The translations under genes were made by a program, and so were the position numbers. The notes below the pieces were generated by a model. That model had not been told where the DNA came from and ran no database searches. It saw nothing but the letters and a program-made list of their open reading frames with translations. A stretch of 34,421 nucleotides of DNA from Candidatus Endomicrobium procryptotermitis (GTDB taxonomy: Bacteria > Elusimicrobiota > Endomicrobiia > Endomicrobiales > Endomicrobiaceae). Shown one piece after another: positions 25,426 through 34,223 of the stretch (position 1 is the first letter of the stretch; the number at the start of each line of letters is the position of its first letter). The stretch covers positions 1 through 34,421 of the forward strand of contig JAITIP010000009.1 of NCBI GenBank assembly GCA_031279415.1, written 5' to 3'.

Positions 25426-25845
25426 TTATTCGCCTATTATTTTAATAAGGACTCTTTTTCTTCTCATTCCATCAAATTCGCCATAAAATATTTGTTCCCA
25501 TGGGCCAAAATCGAGCTCTCCATAGGTTATTGCTGCTACGACTTCTCTTCCCATAATCTGCCTTTTTAAATGTGCATCGCCATTGTCTTCGCCTGTTCTG
25601 TTGTGCTGATAAAGAGAAAGAGGCTCATATGGGGCAAGTTCTTCAAGCCATCTTTTATAGTCATTGTGAAGTCCGGATTCATTGTCATTGATAAAAACAG
25701 AGGCAGTAATGTGCATAGCGTTAATCAGTACTATCCCGTCTTTTATTCCGCTTTCGTTGACGGTTTTTTGAACATCCTTTGTTATGTTTATAAAGTCTAT
25801 TCTATGTGCAGTATTAAAAACAAGTTCTTTTCTGTACGTTTTCAT
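25426..25845 (-). CDS. YjbQ/UPF0047 family protein
   Basis: A 139-residue protein of the UPF0047 (YjbQ) family. Some members have weak thiamine-phosphate synthase activity in E. coli, but the true role is unknown. Conserved pieces: [53 protein letters not shown]. The metal-binding histidines of the family appear in MHITAS, QHN and AHLK. AAAGGAG sits 5 bases before the ATG on the minus strand. A short reading frame upstream ends by ATGA overlap with this start, and the small membrane gene follows it, so there may be a three-gene minus-strand unit. Confidence 0.9.
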   Translation of the reverse strand: MKTYRKELVFNTAHRIDFINITKDVQKTVNESGIKDGIVLINAMHITASVFINDNESGLHNDYKRWLEELAPYEPLSLYQHNRTGEDNGDAHLKRQIMGREVVAAITYGELDFGPWEQIFYGEFDGMRRKRVLIKIIGE

Positions 25846-25916
25846 GCCGTCTCCTTTAATGTTTTAGCCGCAATTCCCTGACCGTTAGGTCTGGGAGATT
25901 TAATTTTATCAACCAT
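25842..25916 (-). CDS. 24-residue reading frame coupled to yjbQ
   Basis: Minus-strand ATG 25916 opens [18 protein letters not shown] and ends ETA with a TGA that overlaps the yjbQ ATG as ATGA. Its own tail contains the yjbQ ribosome site. The composition reads like real protein rather than noise, with a Pro/Gly/Asn-rich patch SPRPNGQG. It could be a leader peptide or the C-terminus of a gene lost upstream (the frame stays open a little further). No homolog recognised. Confidence 0.35.
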   Translation of the reverse strand: MVDKIKSPRPNGQGIAAKTLKETA

Positions 25917-25955
25917 TTTTACTTTAGCTTCTTCATAATAATACAAAATTTTTTA

Positions 25956-26042
25956 TGCTTTTGTGCGCTAGGCGCACAGAAAGAGTGCTGCTAAGCGGAG
26001 CGCAAAACAAAAAGCAACAAGACCTGGCGCAAAGGCGGCGCC
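25956..26042. other. GC-rich structured segment before the tRNA promoter
   Basis: In the 333-base gap between yjbQ and tRNA-Lys, this stretch is markedly richer in GC than its surroundings. TGTGCGC (25962-25968) and GCGCACA (25972-25978) form a tight hairpin. GGCGC (26026-26030) pairs with GCGCC (26038-26042). An alternative long pairing joins TGCTTTT (25956-25962) with AAAAGCA (26010-26016) and GCGCT (25965-25969) with AGCGC (25999-26003). No gene is visible. Confidence 0.4.
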
Positions 26043-26081
26043 ATACGTGCGCGTTGTAATGTATTAATATGATACGTTTAT

Positions 26082-26111
26082 TTGACAAAAATTTTTGTTT
26101 TATGCTATACT
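26082..26111 (+). promoter_or_regulatory. Strong promoter of the tRNA unit
   Basis: Consensus TTGACA (26082-26087) and an extended -10 TGC-TATACT (26106-26111) are 18 bases apart, ahead of tRNA-Lys by about 70 bases. This is the best promoter in the window. Confidence 0.85.
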
Positions 26112-26179
26112 GTCCAAGTTGTAAAAATTGAAGTCCTTCGAGTTCTCTTTATTTTTTTGGTAAATCATTTCAAATTTAT

Positions 26180-26252
26180 GGGCCCGTAGCTCAGTCGGTA
26201 GAGCACCTCACTTTTAATGAGGTTGTCGTGCGTTCGAGCCGCACCGGGCTCA
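26180..26252 (+). tRNA. tRNA-Lys (TTT anticodon)
   Basis: A full cloverleaf of 73 bases. The acceptor stem GGGCCCG pairs with CGGGCTC, followed by discriminator A. The D arm GCTCAGTCGGTAGAGC, anticodon stem CCTCA/TGAGG with loop CTTTTAA, and T arm with GTTCGAGCC are all present. The anticodon TTT reads AAA and AAG. No CCA is encoded, so the cell must add it. Confidence 0.97.
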
Positions 26253-26269
26253 TTTCAATGAAAAATACT

Positions 26270-26342
26270 GCCCCCATCGTCTAGGGGTCCAGGACACATG
26301 ATTTTCAATCATGCGACACGAGTTCAAATCTCGTTGGGGGCG
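26270..26342 (+). tRNA. tRNA-Glu (TTC anticodon)
   Basis: A 73-base cloverleaf 17 bases after tRNA-Lys and on the same transcript. The acceptor GCCCCCA pairs with TGGGGGC, followed by discriminator G. The anticodon stem CATGA/TCATG encloses TTTTCAA, giving TTC (reads GAA and GAG). The T loop contains TTCAAAT. No CCA is encoded. Confidence 0.97.
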
Positions 26343-26368
26343 CGTTTTGTGCGGAAGAAAAATACTAC

Positions 26369-26402
26369 TAACCGTTTAAGTTAAATCTTAGACGGTTATT
26401 TT
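26369..26402 (+). terminator. Terminator after the tRNA pair
   Basis: TAACCGTTTAAG (26369-26380) pairs with CTTAGACGGTTA (26387-26398) over 12 pairs with one G-U, followed by TTTT. It ends the tRNA transcript 14 bases before purA, so it may also act in the purA leader. Confidence 0.75.
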
Positions 26403-26415
26403 ATGGAAGGCAAAC

Positions 26416-27705
26416 ATGGCTACTTTAGTCGTTATAGGAACCCAGTGGGGAGATGAAGGGAAAGGAAAAGTCGTACATTATCTTGCAAAGCAAGCGGATT
26501 ATATTGTCCGTTACCAAGGCGGCAATAATGCCGGCCACACCCTAATTTATGAAAACAAACCATTTGTTCTGCATTTGATACCTTCAGGAATATTGTTTCC
26601 GAAAAAAATGTGTTTAATCACAAATGGTGTCGTAGTAGATCCAAGATCTCTAAAAGAAGAGATTGCTCTTTTGAGCAAGAAAAAGATATCACTAAAAGGT
26701 AGATTTTTCATAAGCGAACTTGCACATGTAATTCTTCCTTACCATAAACTTATCGATGGAATTCTTGAACAAGGAAACGTTAAAATAGGAACCACCAGAA
26801 GAGGCATAGGGCCTGCATACGCCGATAAAGTAAAAAGAATAGGCATAAGAATAGCTGATTATGTTGAAAAAGATGTTTTTGAAGATTTGCTTGAAAAAAA
26901 TCTAATTGAAAAAGCTCCAATTCTTGAAAAAAGCGGAGTGAATGTAAAGAAGCTTAAAAATGATATATTAAGGGACAATAAAGAGTTGTCAAAATTTTTA
27001 AAACCTTTTATCACCGACACAAGTCTTATGCTTGACACTGCGATTAAAAAAAATAAGAAAATTCTTTTTGAAAGCGCTCAAGGGACATTGCTTGATCTTG
27101 ATTTCGGAACATATCCTTTTGTGACTTCGTCAAACCCAATCGCCGGAGGAGTAGGTACTGGAGCTGGAATAGGACCGAGTAATATAGATAAAGTGCTGGG
27201 AGTAGTGAAAGCCTACACTACAAGAGTCGGAGAAGGACCTTTTACTTCTGAACTTTTTGATAAGATGGGTGAATATTTAAGAGAAAAAGGGGGGGAATAC
27301 GGAGCGACTACCGGCAGACCACGCAGATGCGGCTGGTTTGACGCCGTCATAGTACGTCACAGCGTGAGAGTAAGCGGCATAAAACATCTTATTCTTACGA
27401 AACTCGATTGTATGGAAGATATAGATACCATTAAAATATGCGTTGCCTACAAATATAAAGGCAAAATATATAAAGAAATGCCAGCGTCAAGAACAGTCCA
27501 GTCGGGTTGTAAGCCGGTTTACGAAGATATGCCGGGATTTAAAGGAAAAGTAAAAGGCATCACCGACTTTAAAAAGCTTCCGAAAAATGCTCAGAAGTAT
27601 ATTAAACGCTTAGAAGAGCTTGTGGGAGCGAAGATAGATTTAATATCTCTTGGAAGAAAGAGGGAAGAAACGATAGAAGTAACAACAGGTGTAGAATGGT
27701 TTTAA
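26416..27705 (+). CDS. purA: Adenylosuccinate synthetase
   Basis: PurA joins IMP and aspartate using GTP in the first step from IMP to AMP. The 429 residues are of normal length. Conserved blocks are GTQWGDEGKGKVV (GTP loop with the catalytic Asp), GGNNAGHTL, TTRRGIGPAYADK, and GATTGRPRRCGWFDAV. It starts immediately downstream of the tRNA terminator, with GGAAGG about 6 bases before the ATG. No other purine gene is in the window. Both key residues and length suggest an active enzyme. Confidence 0.97.
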   Translation: MATLVVIGTQWGDEGKGKVVHYLAKQADYIVRYQGGNNAGHTLIYENKPFVLHLIPSGILFPKKMCLITNGVVVDPRSLKEEIALLSKKKISLKGRFFISELAHVILPYHKLIDGILEQGNVKIGTTRRGIGPAYADKVKRIGIRIADYVEKDVFEDLLEKNLIEKAPILEKSGVNVKKLKNDILRDNKELSKFLKPFITDTSLMLDTAIKKNKKILFESAQGTLLDLDFGTYPFVTSSNPIAGGVGTGAGIGPSNIDKVLGVVKAYTTRVGEGPFTSELFDKMGEYLREKGGEYGATTGRPRRCGWFDAVIVRHSVRVSGIKHLILTKLDCMEDIDTIKICVAYKYKGKIYKEMPASRTVQSGCKPVYEDMPGFKGKVKGITDFKKLPKNAQKYIKRLEELVGAKIDLISLGRKREETIEVTTGVEWF

Positions 27706-27828
27706 AAAAGGATATTTGATCGTCAAGTTTTGAAAATTTCTTTAAGATTTTTCTTTTGAAGACTAAAAAGAGGCCTGTGGCAAAGTCATATTCAATACTG
27801 CTGTGTTTGGCTGGATGAATAATAAATT

Positions 27829-28500
27829 ATGAAAATAAGACTTTTAAGATTTACAACAGATCCCGAAAGAGCTTGCGCTGTAGCTGCAAGATTATGTTAT
27901 ATCGCTTCTGGAATAGATGAAATATCTGAAGAACTCACGAAAGAAAAGGTAAAAAATCTGCTTGGCAAAATCATTTCTTCAGGGCATCATTCTGTTCTAG
28001 AACATGCATCCTTTACTTTCGGTGCAGAAGGAGTTTCAAGGGCTTTGCTGGCACAGCTTACAAGGCACAGAATAGCCTCGTATTCAGTGCAAAGTCAAAG
28101 ATATGTAAAATTTAAAGACGGAGTCGAGTTTGTCGTTCCAAAGACCATAAAAAAAGATGCAAACCTTTTAAAAAAATATAATGATTTTTTAAAAAGTACT
28201 GAAAAACTTTATAAAGAATATCTTGACGCTGGCATTCCTGCGGAAGACGCCAGATATATCCTGCCAAACGCTTCTGCTACAAAAATTATCATAACCATGA
28301 ATGCAAGAGAATTAAGACATTTTTTTGCACTCAGATGCTGCAATAGAGCGCAATGGGAAATAAGAGAAATGGCGTGTACAATGCTTGTTCTGGCCAGAAA
28401 AGAAGCGCCGATATTATTTTCGGATGCAGGACCTGATTGCATAAGACATGCTTGTCAAGAAGATTCTCCATGCGGCACTCCCTGGAAAAAAAATAATTAA
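27829..28500 (+). CDS. thyX: Flavin-dependent thymidylate synthase
   Basis: ThyX makes dTMP from dUMP using FAD, NADPH and methylene-tetrahydrofolate. The signature R-H-R-x7-S is present as RHRIASYSVQS, followed by QRYVKF. GHHSVLEHASFTF is typical of the region before it, and LPNASATKIIITMNARELRHFF of the C-terminal half. The 223 residues are usual. Ribosome site is weak (GGATGA). It is 123 bases after purA, a gap with no clear feature, and 14 bases ahead of a TMTC-like gene on the same strand. Confidence 0.96.
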   Translation: MKIRLLRFTTDPERACAVAARLCYIASGIDEISEELTKEKVKNLLGKIISSGHHSVLEHASFTFGAEGVSRALLAQLTRHRIASYSVQSQRYVKFKDGVEFVVPKTIKKDANLLKKYNDFLKSTEKLYKEYLDAGIPAEDARYILPNASATKIIITMNARELRHFFALRCCNRAQWEIREMACTMLVLARKEAPILFSDAGPDCIRHACQEDSPCGTPWKKNN

Positions 28501-28514
28501 ATTTTGGAAACAAA

Positions 28515-30617
28515 ATGAAAAGATACAGGATTTTTTTATTAATTGCATTAATGCTTGTCACTGTATTTGTTTTTTATCCGGTGCTTAGTGCAGATTTTAT
28601 AACTCTTGATGACTATGGCATGGTGATTGATAACTTGAAAATCCGTTCTTTATCTTTAGACAATTTCAAAGAACTGCTTTTAGAACCCCATTATAATCTT
28701 TTTCATCCTCTTGTAAATCTTTCTTATGCCATTGAATATCATTTTTTCGGAATAGATCCATATTTTTACCATGCGGACAATCTCATTCTTCATCTTTTCA
28801 GTTCGCTTTTTATATTTTTTATATTTTTCCGTATTACAAAAAATAATTATGCCGTATCTCTGATAACGGCACTGATATTTGCCTGCCACCCGATGCATGT
28901 CGAGCCTATCGCATGGGTGAGTGGCAGAAAAGATACATTGTATGCTTTTTTCTTTCTGAGCGCATGGCTTGCGTATTTAAAAGCGTATTCTTATAAAGGA
29001 AAGAAATACATTTTTTTTATAGCTTTTTCTGTGATTTTATTTTTATTTGCATGCCTGTCAAAAACCATGGCGGTAACGCTGCCTGCCGTTTTGATTCTCT
29101 GTGATTGGTTTAGTGGTGAAAAATTCGATAGAAAATCAATACTAAAATATCTGCCTTTTGCAATAACGGCGGCGGCATTTTCAGTCAGTACTTATTTAAT
29201 ATATTATTCCGAAAGTCAGAGGCAAGAGCTTACCCTTTACACATTATTTGTAAATTTTATATCCGCTCATTTTAACGTATTGTTTTATATGGTAAAATTT
29301 ATATTTCCGGTAAAACTTTCTGTAATTTACCCTGACTTTTTTGATGCAAGCGCGCGCCCCCCTAATTATATTTTATACGCTCCAGCTTTGTTATACGGGA
29401 TAGCGGTTTTAATATTGTGGAGTTTAAAAAAGACAAAAATAATCTTTTTCGGGTTTACTTTATTTGCAGTTCTGATATTACCTGTGATAAACATATTGCC
29501 GGCGGGTATATCGAAGGTAGCCGATAGGTATACTTATGTATCTTTTACAGGCTTTGCTTATATTGCAGCTGCGGGAATGATATTTTTATACAAAAAAGCC
29601 GGAAAAAAATATGTCAAAATTTTATTTGTATCTGCTGTTTCGGTATTAATGATAACAATGTGTTTTACAGCGTATGCCAGAGCGGAAAAATGGCGCAATT
29701 CCGCAGCGCTATACGCAGATATAATAAAAAACTATCCTGGAGAAATGTCAAAAGCTTACTCTCTGAGAGCTGTCGGTTACCCATCTGGCATGAGAAAAAA
29801 TGCCGAAAAAGATTTTGAAATGGCTTTATATCTAAATCCATATAATAATGAAGCCGCTTTTATGCTTGCAAACATAAAAATTGAACAAAAAAAATATAAT
29901 GAAGCCTTCGACTTGTACAGGATGCTTTCTTATTACGATTATAATATTGAAGCAGTTTATTTATATTCTGCCAGAATTTATTATGAACAACAAAATAAAG
30001 AAAAAGCTTTTCAGCTTATTGAAGAAGGGATACAAAGGTTTCCGAAAGCCCATTATTTGTATAATGCACTTGCTATATTTTACGCGTATGAAAAAGAGTA
30101 TGATAAAGCCATTGAAACTTTTCAAAAATCAAAAAGTCTAAATTCGAGAAATGAAGAAACATACAAATATCTTGCACAAATTTATGATATGCTCGGCAAA
30201 TTTAGTTTGTCTGAAAAAGAATATAAAGATGGTATTGTAAACTGCCCCGAAAACAAAATGCTGTTATACAGTCTGGGAGAATTTTACTTTAATTTTAAAG
30301 ATTTCGGCAATGCTTCGATAGTATTTGCACATATGATAAAAAAGTATCCACAGGATTACAAATCATATCTTTATCTTGGAAATATTGAAAGCATGAATGG
30401 TAATTTTAAGAAAGCTTTGTATTATTACACGCTTGCCGTATTGACAAAAAACGATTATGCCGAAGCATATTTTCGAAGGGCACTGATGCATCTTGAAATG
30501 GATAACTATTTAAAATCAGCTGAAGACGCACGATACGCCGAATCCTTGGGATTTGACATCAGCAGGTATAATTATAAAAAAGAGTTAAAAGAAAAAAGCG
30601 GCATTGCCATAGAGTGA
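28515..30617 (+). CDS. TMTC-like membrane protein with long TPR domain
   Basis: A 700-residue paralog of the gene at 10878. The N-terminal 400 residues hold about 10 helices with TLDDYGMV after helix 1, HPLVNLSYAIEYHFFG, and CHPMHVEPIAWVSGRKDTLY. These match bacterial relatives of TMTC glycosyltransferases. The C-terminal 300 residues are TPR repeats (for example YEKEYDKAIETFQKSKSLN). TMTCs in animals use dolichol-phosphate mannose, and a polyprenyl-phosphate sugar would be the bacterial equivalent. The TPR part may bind protein targets. A decayed copy of its 5' end lies directly downstream at 30622. The function is inferred from architecture. Confidence 0.75.
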   Translation: MKRYRIFLLIALMLVTVFVFYPVLSADFITLDDYGMVIDNLKIRSLSLDNFKELLLEPHYNLFHPLVNLSYAIEYHFFGIDPYFYHADNLILHLFSSLFIFFIFFRITKNNYAVSLITALIFACHPMHVEPIAWVSGRKDTLYAFFFLSAWLAYLKAYSYKGKKYIFFIAFSVILFLFACLSKTMAVTLPAVLILCDWFSGEKFDRKSILKYLPFAITAAAFSVSTYLIYYSESQRQELTLYTLFVNFISAHFNVLFYMVKFIFPVKLSVIYPDFFDASARPPNYILYAPALLYGIAVLILWSLKKTKIIFFGFTLFAVLILPVINILPAGISKVADRYTYVSFTGFAYIAAAGMIFLYKKAGKKYVKILFVSAVSVLMITMCFTAYARAEKWRNSAALYADIIKNYPGEMSKAYSLRAVGYPSGMRKNAEKDFEMALYLNPYNNEAAFMLANIKIEQKKYNEAFDLYRMLSYYDYNIEAVYLYSARIYYEQQNKEKAFQLIEEGIQRFPKAHYLYNALAIFYAYEKEYDKAIETFQKSKSLNSRNEETYKYLAQIYDMLGKFSLSEKEYKDGIVNCPENKMLLYSLGEFYFNFKDFGNASIVFAHMIKKYPQDYKSYLYLGNIESMNGNFKKALYYYTLAVLTKNDYAEAYFRRALMHLEMDNYLKSAEDARYAESLGFDISRYNYKKELKEKSGIAIE

Positions 30618-30621
30618 ATTA

Positions 30622-30711
30622 AATGATAAACATACGGCAGGTTTTATTGCTTTAGTTTTGATGTTTATAACGGTATTTGTCTTTTATCCGGTGCTTAAGT
30701 GGATTTTATAA
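30622..30711 (+). pseudogene. Decayed duplicate of the TMTC-like 5' end
   Basis: One frame reads GFIALVLMFITVFVFYPVLKWIL and stops. It repeats the first membrane helix of the gene at 28515, which has LIALMLVTVFVFYPVLSADF. The DNA agreement is close over TATTTGT, TTTTATCCGGTGCTTA and GATTTTATAA. No start codon is in frame with it, and the rest of the copy is gone. This is direct evidence of a third TMTC-like copy lost by deletion. Confidence 0.75.
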
Positions 30712-30751
30712 AATATTTATGATTTAATCGCATAGATAAGGGAGATGTATA

Positions 30752-31927
30752 ATGCATGAAGTTTATCATTTTTTAATCGCGCTCATCGTGATTTTAACCG
30801 CCGCAAAAATATTCGGTGAAATAGCTGTGAGATTAGGGCAAAGCGGCATCGTGGGAGAACTTATAGCCGGCGTTATTATAGGTCCCGGGGTTTTGGGGCT
30901 TGTCAGCGAAACTCCTGTGCTTGCAAATATTTCTGAACTTGGAGCAATAATACTGTTATTTGAAGTGGGACTTTCAACGGATATAAAAGAATTTGCCCGC
31001 GCTGGGGGCTGGGCTGCTGCTGTAGCTTTTGTGGGAGTTTTTCTCCCTTATTGTTTTGGATATTTCATATTTATTCATTTCGGGATGAGCAGTACTCAAG
31101 CGATTTTTGCCGGCGCGGTTCTTACGGCAACTTCCGTTGGAATAACCGCAAGAGTATTCAGGGATTTAAAGAAACTTGAAAGCGAAGAGGCAAAAGTCGT
31201 GTTGGGTGCCGCCGTTATTGATGATGTTATAGGTCTTACGATTCTTGCGGTTGTTTTAAAAATTGTTTCTGGTGGGACAGTTACAGCCGGAAGCGTTGTA
31301 CAAATAGCGGGAACCGCTGTGTTATTTTTGATTCTTGCAATAGGTGCGGGACTTCTAATAGCTCCGACACTTTTTAAACTTGTATCAAAAATGAAACAGG
31401 AAAATATAATATTCGTGATAGGTTTTGCTTTCTGTCTTTTAATATCGGCGCTTTCTTCTAAGTTTGGTCTTGCCCCTATTGTCGGTGCTTTTGCTGCTGG
31501 TCTTGTTTTATCGAGTACAAAACAAGGTGCGGAAATAAAAACAAATCTCAAACCTCTTTCTGCATTTTTTGTTCCGATATTTTTTGTTTTGATGGGGACT
31601 AACGTTGAACTTGGTACGTTTAATCCTTTTGTCGCAGGAAATGGAACGATTCTTTTTTTAACTGCAATACTTTTTGCGGCGGCTTTTATAGGAAAAGCAG
31701 CCGCGGGGTTTGCCGTGTTTAAGAAAGGAATTAACAAGTTGTTAGTGGGAGCTTCCATGGTGCCCAGAGGCGAAGTAGGTTTGATATTTGCCGGAATAGG
31801 TTTTAGAAATGACGTTTTTGGTTCAAACGAATATAGCTCCCTTGTCGCAGTTATAATGCTTACTACTTTTGTTACACCATTTATTCTTAAATATTTGATT
31901 ACAAAAGAATTGAAAAAAGGAATATAA
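30752..31927 (+). CDS. CPA2-type cation/proton antiporter
   Basis: A 391-residue inner-membrane antiporter with about 13 helices, of the Na+/H+ or K+/H+ exchanger CPA2 family. Conserved parts are GEIAVRLGQSGIVGELIAGV near the start, TATSVGITARVF, and AAVIDDVIGL with the aspartate pair D157-D158. A DD pair there is associated with electrogenic exchange, as in the NapA type, while ND forms are electroneutral. No C-terminal TrkA-N domain is present. AGGGAGA lies before the ATG. The next gene starts 1 base after its stop. Ion specificity is not shown. Confidence 0.92.
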   Translation: MHEVYHFLIALIVILTAAKIFGEIAVRLGQSGIVGELIAGVIIGPGVLGLVSETPVLANISELGAIILLFEVGLSTDIKEFARAGGWAAAVAFVGVFLPYCFGYFIFIHFGMSSTQAIFAGAVLTATSVGITARVFRDLKKLESEEAKVVLGAAVIDDVIGLTILAVVLKIVSGGTVTAGSVVQIAGTAVLFLILAIGAGLLIAPTLFKLVSKMKQENIIFVIGFAFCLLISALSSKFGLAPIVGAFAAGLVLSSTKQGAEIKTNLKPLSAFFVPIFFVLMGTNVELGTFNPFVAGNGTILFLTAILFAAAFIGKAAAGFAVFKKGINKLLVGASMVPRGEVGLIFAGIGFRNDVFGSNEYSSLVAVIMLTTFVTPFILKYLITKELKKGI

Positions 31928-31928
31928 A

Positions 31929-32531
31929 ATGATTTGTAAATTATTTTTCACTCTTATTTTGTCCGTGATGTTTTTCTTAAATGCTGCTTTTGCAGCAAAC
32001 GACAGAAATGTTACGGATAACCCCTACGGGTTTAGACTTGTAGCTGAAGCGGAGAAGAATTCAACGGTGATAATCGAACCTGATGGAACCGAAACACCTG
32101 ACATGAAAGAAGTAAATGAAAGTGATACTTATCAGGCTCAGATAAAAGCTGCTGCTGAGATAAAAAAGAGCGGACGCAAATCCTATGAATCGACTAAGAA
32201 GAAACCCATAGGAATTAAAGAGAGGCAAAAATCCGTATCCACAGAAGAACCTAAAATAAAAAAAGCAGATAAGCTTGATAAAATGTTTCATAATTTCATA
32301 AAAAAGCCGTCAGTATCAAAATTTCTCAATTCTGTTAAATCCGGCTGGACAAAATTTAAAAAATGGGTTGTTACTCTGCCCGGTATAAGACATTGGCTTG
32401 TTTCTCCATACTCAATTGAAAATTACAAAAAGAAACTGAAGACGGCAGGAAAAGAAAATTCCGATTACCTTAAAAAAGATTCAGCAGGCATTAATATGGT
32501 TAAGGAAGGCAGCAAGAAGTTTTTCAAATAA
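31929..32531 (+). CDS. Secreted basic protein of unknown function
   Basis: A 200-residue protein with a clear Sec signal peptide: KLFFTLILSVMFFLNAAFA, with likely cleavage at AFA-AND around residue 22. The mature part is rich in Lys and Ser and contains no recognised domain. It has helical charged stretches (for example KIKKADKLDKMFHNFIKKPS) and WTKFKKWVVTLPGIRHWLV. It begins 1 base after the antiporter stop, so the two are surely cotranscribed. A periplasmic or outer-membrane-linked role is likely but unproven. No lipobox cysteine is seen. Confidence 0.7.
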   Translation: MICKLFFTLILSVMFFLNAAFAANDRNVTDNPYGFRLVAEAEKNSTVIIEPDGTETPDMKEVNESDTYQAQIKAAAEIKKSGRKSYESTKKKPIGIKERQKSVSTEEPKIKKADKLDKMFHNFIKKPSVSKFLNSVKSGWTKFKKWVVTLPGIRHWLVSPYSIENYKKKLKTAGKENSDYLKKDSAGINMVKEGSKKFFK

Positions 32532-33013
32532 TGTTTAATATGTATGTTAAGCATCGGCTGCTATGCCGACAAATTGTATGTGGTACAAAATATATAAGCG
32601 GCAATAGTTGAAAAGAACGCAAAAGTTAAGATATTAAAAAAATAAGTTTATTTTTTGGGTTTTTAGAGAAACCCAATAGAAGAAAACAAATAATAGTTTG
32701 AGAGTTTTTTATGAAGAATAGCCGCCAGACCAGATATATCCATCTTATCTATAAGTACATTATATTATTATCAAAGCAATATATAAAAACGGCAATGAAA
32801 AAAGGCCGTTTTTTTCATTTTGCGGCAAAAAAAGAGTATTACTAATAATTTAAAAGAAATAAATATACGCAAAAAAGAGTAGCTAAGAAATTATTTTTTT
32901 GTTTCAAAAAAGAGCAAAATGCTTCTTTGTCAAGAATATATAAACTAATTCAAGACAAACTAAAAATAACGCTTTGCGGGACGTTTTCGTCTTTTAATTA
33001 ATAAGGAGCTGCT
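32532..33013. other. Noncoding gap with a possible small-RNA unit
   Basis: 482 bases without a convincing gene. TTGAAA (32608-32613) and TATTAA (32632-32637), 18 bases apart, could be a promoter. A stem GGGTTT/AAACCC follows near 32658-32675, and a strong terminator lies at 32785-32815. A 44-codon frame from ATG 32711 (MKNSRQTRYIHLIYK) has no clear ribosome site and runs through the terminator stem, so I do not call it. Beyond 32816 nothing is recognised apart from the AAGGAG site of the next gene at 33003-33008. Confidence 0.35.
32785..32815 (+). terminator. Strong intrinsic terminator without an adjacent gene
   Basis: AAAAACGGC (32785-32793) pairs with GCCGTTTTT (32805-32813) around an 11-base loop, followed by a T-run. 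It lies 254 bases after the nearest upstream stop codon, too far for a normal 3' end of that gene, which hints at an RNA made in between or a lost gene. Confidence 0.75.
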
Positions 33014-34044
33014 GTGAACTCTACAAAAATACCTGTAGTTTTTTCAATTGATAATGAATATGTCAAACAGTTAGCTGCCGTCATAAAGTCAATCCTCGAT
33101 AATTCGGACCGCGATTTTGAATTTAATGTTTTATCGCGATTTATAAGCGCGGAAAATAAAGAAAAATTGCGAAGTATTGCCCTCAATTTTAATTTTTTTG
33201 ATATATCAGCTTTTATTAAAAATTTACCTATTGAAAAATATATGTATAACAAAGACTGGAATTATATTTCAATAGAAACTTATTTTAGATTTTTTATACC
33301 GCGAATTTTTGATCAATACGACAAAATCATATATTTGGATGCAGACATTCTTGTTTTGGATGATTTATCAATGCTTTATAATGAAAATATTGACGGCTGT
33401 TATGCGGGCGCAGTACAAGATTTATATATTAAACCATTTTGGTATACCCCGATAAATTTAACGAATCCGTTTTAAGGAATTTTAAAGATTATTTGAAAAA
33501 TAAACTCGGTAAAAACAGTGACGACTATTTTAATGCCGGCGTACTGCTGTTAAATCTTAAATAGATGCGGCAAGACAATATAGAATCTAAATTATGGGAG
33601 TTTGCGCAAAAAGAGAGTCCTCTCAGATTTCAAGATCAAGACGTTTTAAACTCAGTATTTGATAAGAAAACAAAATTTCTAGCTGCTAAATGGAATATTT
33701 TTGCAGGTTATTACAAGTGCAATTTTAAAGATGTGAATGCAGGCATTGTACATTTTACAGGAGCAAATAAACCTTGGATATTTAAGTATAATTTTAATTA
33801 TGGTTATGACTTTATAGAAAAATGGTGGAAGTACTATGCCTCAACGCCTTATTTTAAGAAGAAAGACCTGAATATTTTTAAAGGCATTGAAAGCACAAAA
33901 TGGAAAAAGTTTGAATTAAAGATATGGAAATTCATATTATTTAGTATTGTTAAAGAAACGTATGACAAAGTGAGAGTCAGAATTTTTCATAAACTTAATC
34001 GCGTGATAAAAATCAAACCAAAATATAGAGAAAACAGATTATAA
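33014..34044 (+). pseudogene. GT8-family glycosyltransferase, frameshift plus amber stop
   Basis: A family 8 glycosyltransferase of about 343 codons if repaired. The start GTG 33014 has AAGGAG 5 bases upstream. The N-terminal part reads KIPVVFSIDNEYVKQLAAVI and holds the D-x-D motif in KIIYLDADILVLDDLS. The frame then ends at 33475. A single base added to the C4 run at about 33447-33450 continues it as TPDKFNESVLRNFKDYL, then DDYFNAGVLLLNLK, a typical GT8 motif. A TAG at 33562-33564 interrupts it, after which MRQDNIESKLWEF and GIVHFTGANKPW finish a normal GT8 C-terminus. Such enzymes add glucose or galactose to LPS-like glycans. Two lesions make it very likely inactive. Confidence 0.82.
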
Positions 34045-34223
34045 TGAAGACAATAAAAGCAATGTTATTAATTGACGAATTTTTGTATAATAACTGGATA
34101 AAAAGCCCGCTAAGGTTCTAAATCAGCTGATGCAGGTTCTAAGTTGATGAACGGGTATAAAATCAATTTTAAAGGTTTGTCTTTAGAATGATATGTGAAA
34201 ATACGCAAAGGAATAATCTCTTT

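Noticed and set aside
31096-31758. Long minus-strand open frame opposite the antiporter
   Set aside because: It is antisense to conserved membrane helices, and the open frame is a composition effect.
32711-32845. 44-codon frame MKNSRQTRYIHL
   Set aside because: No ribosome site, and it runs through a strong terminator stem. A weak likeness to a transposase start did not hold up.
33562-33564. TAG as a recoded sense codon (also in hipB at 1699)
   Set aside because: A complete RF1 gene is present and intact genes such as rpmE end in TAG, so these are real stops in decayed genes.
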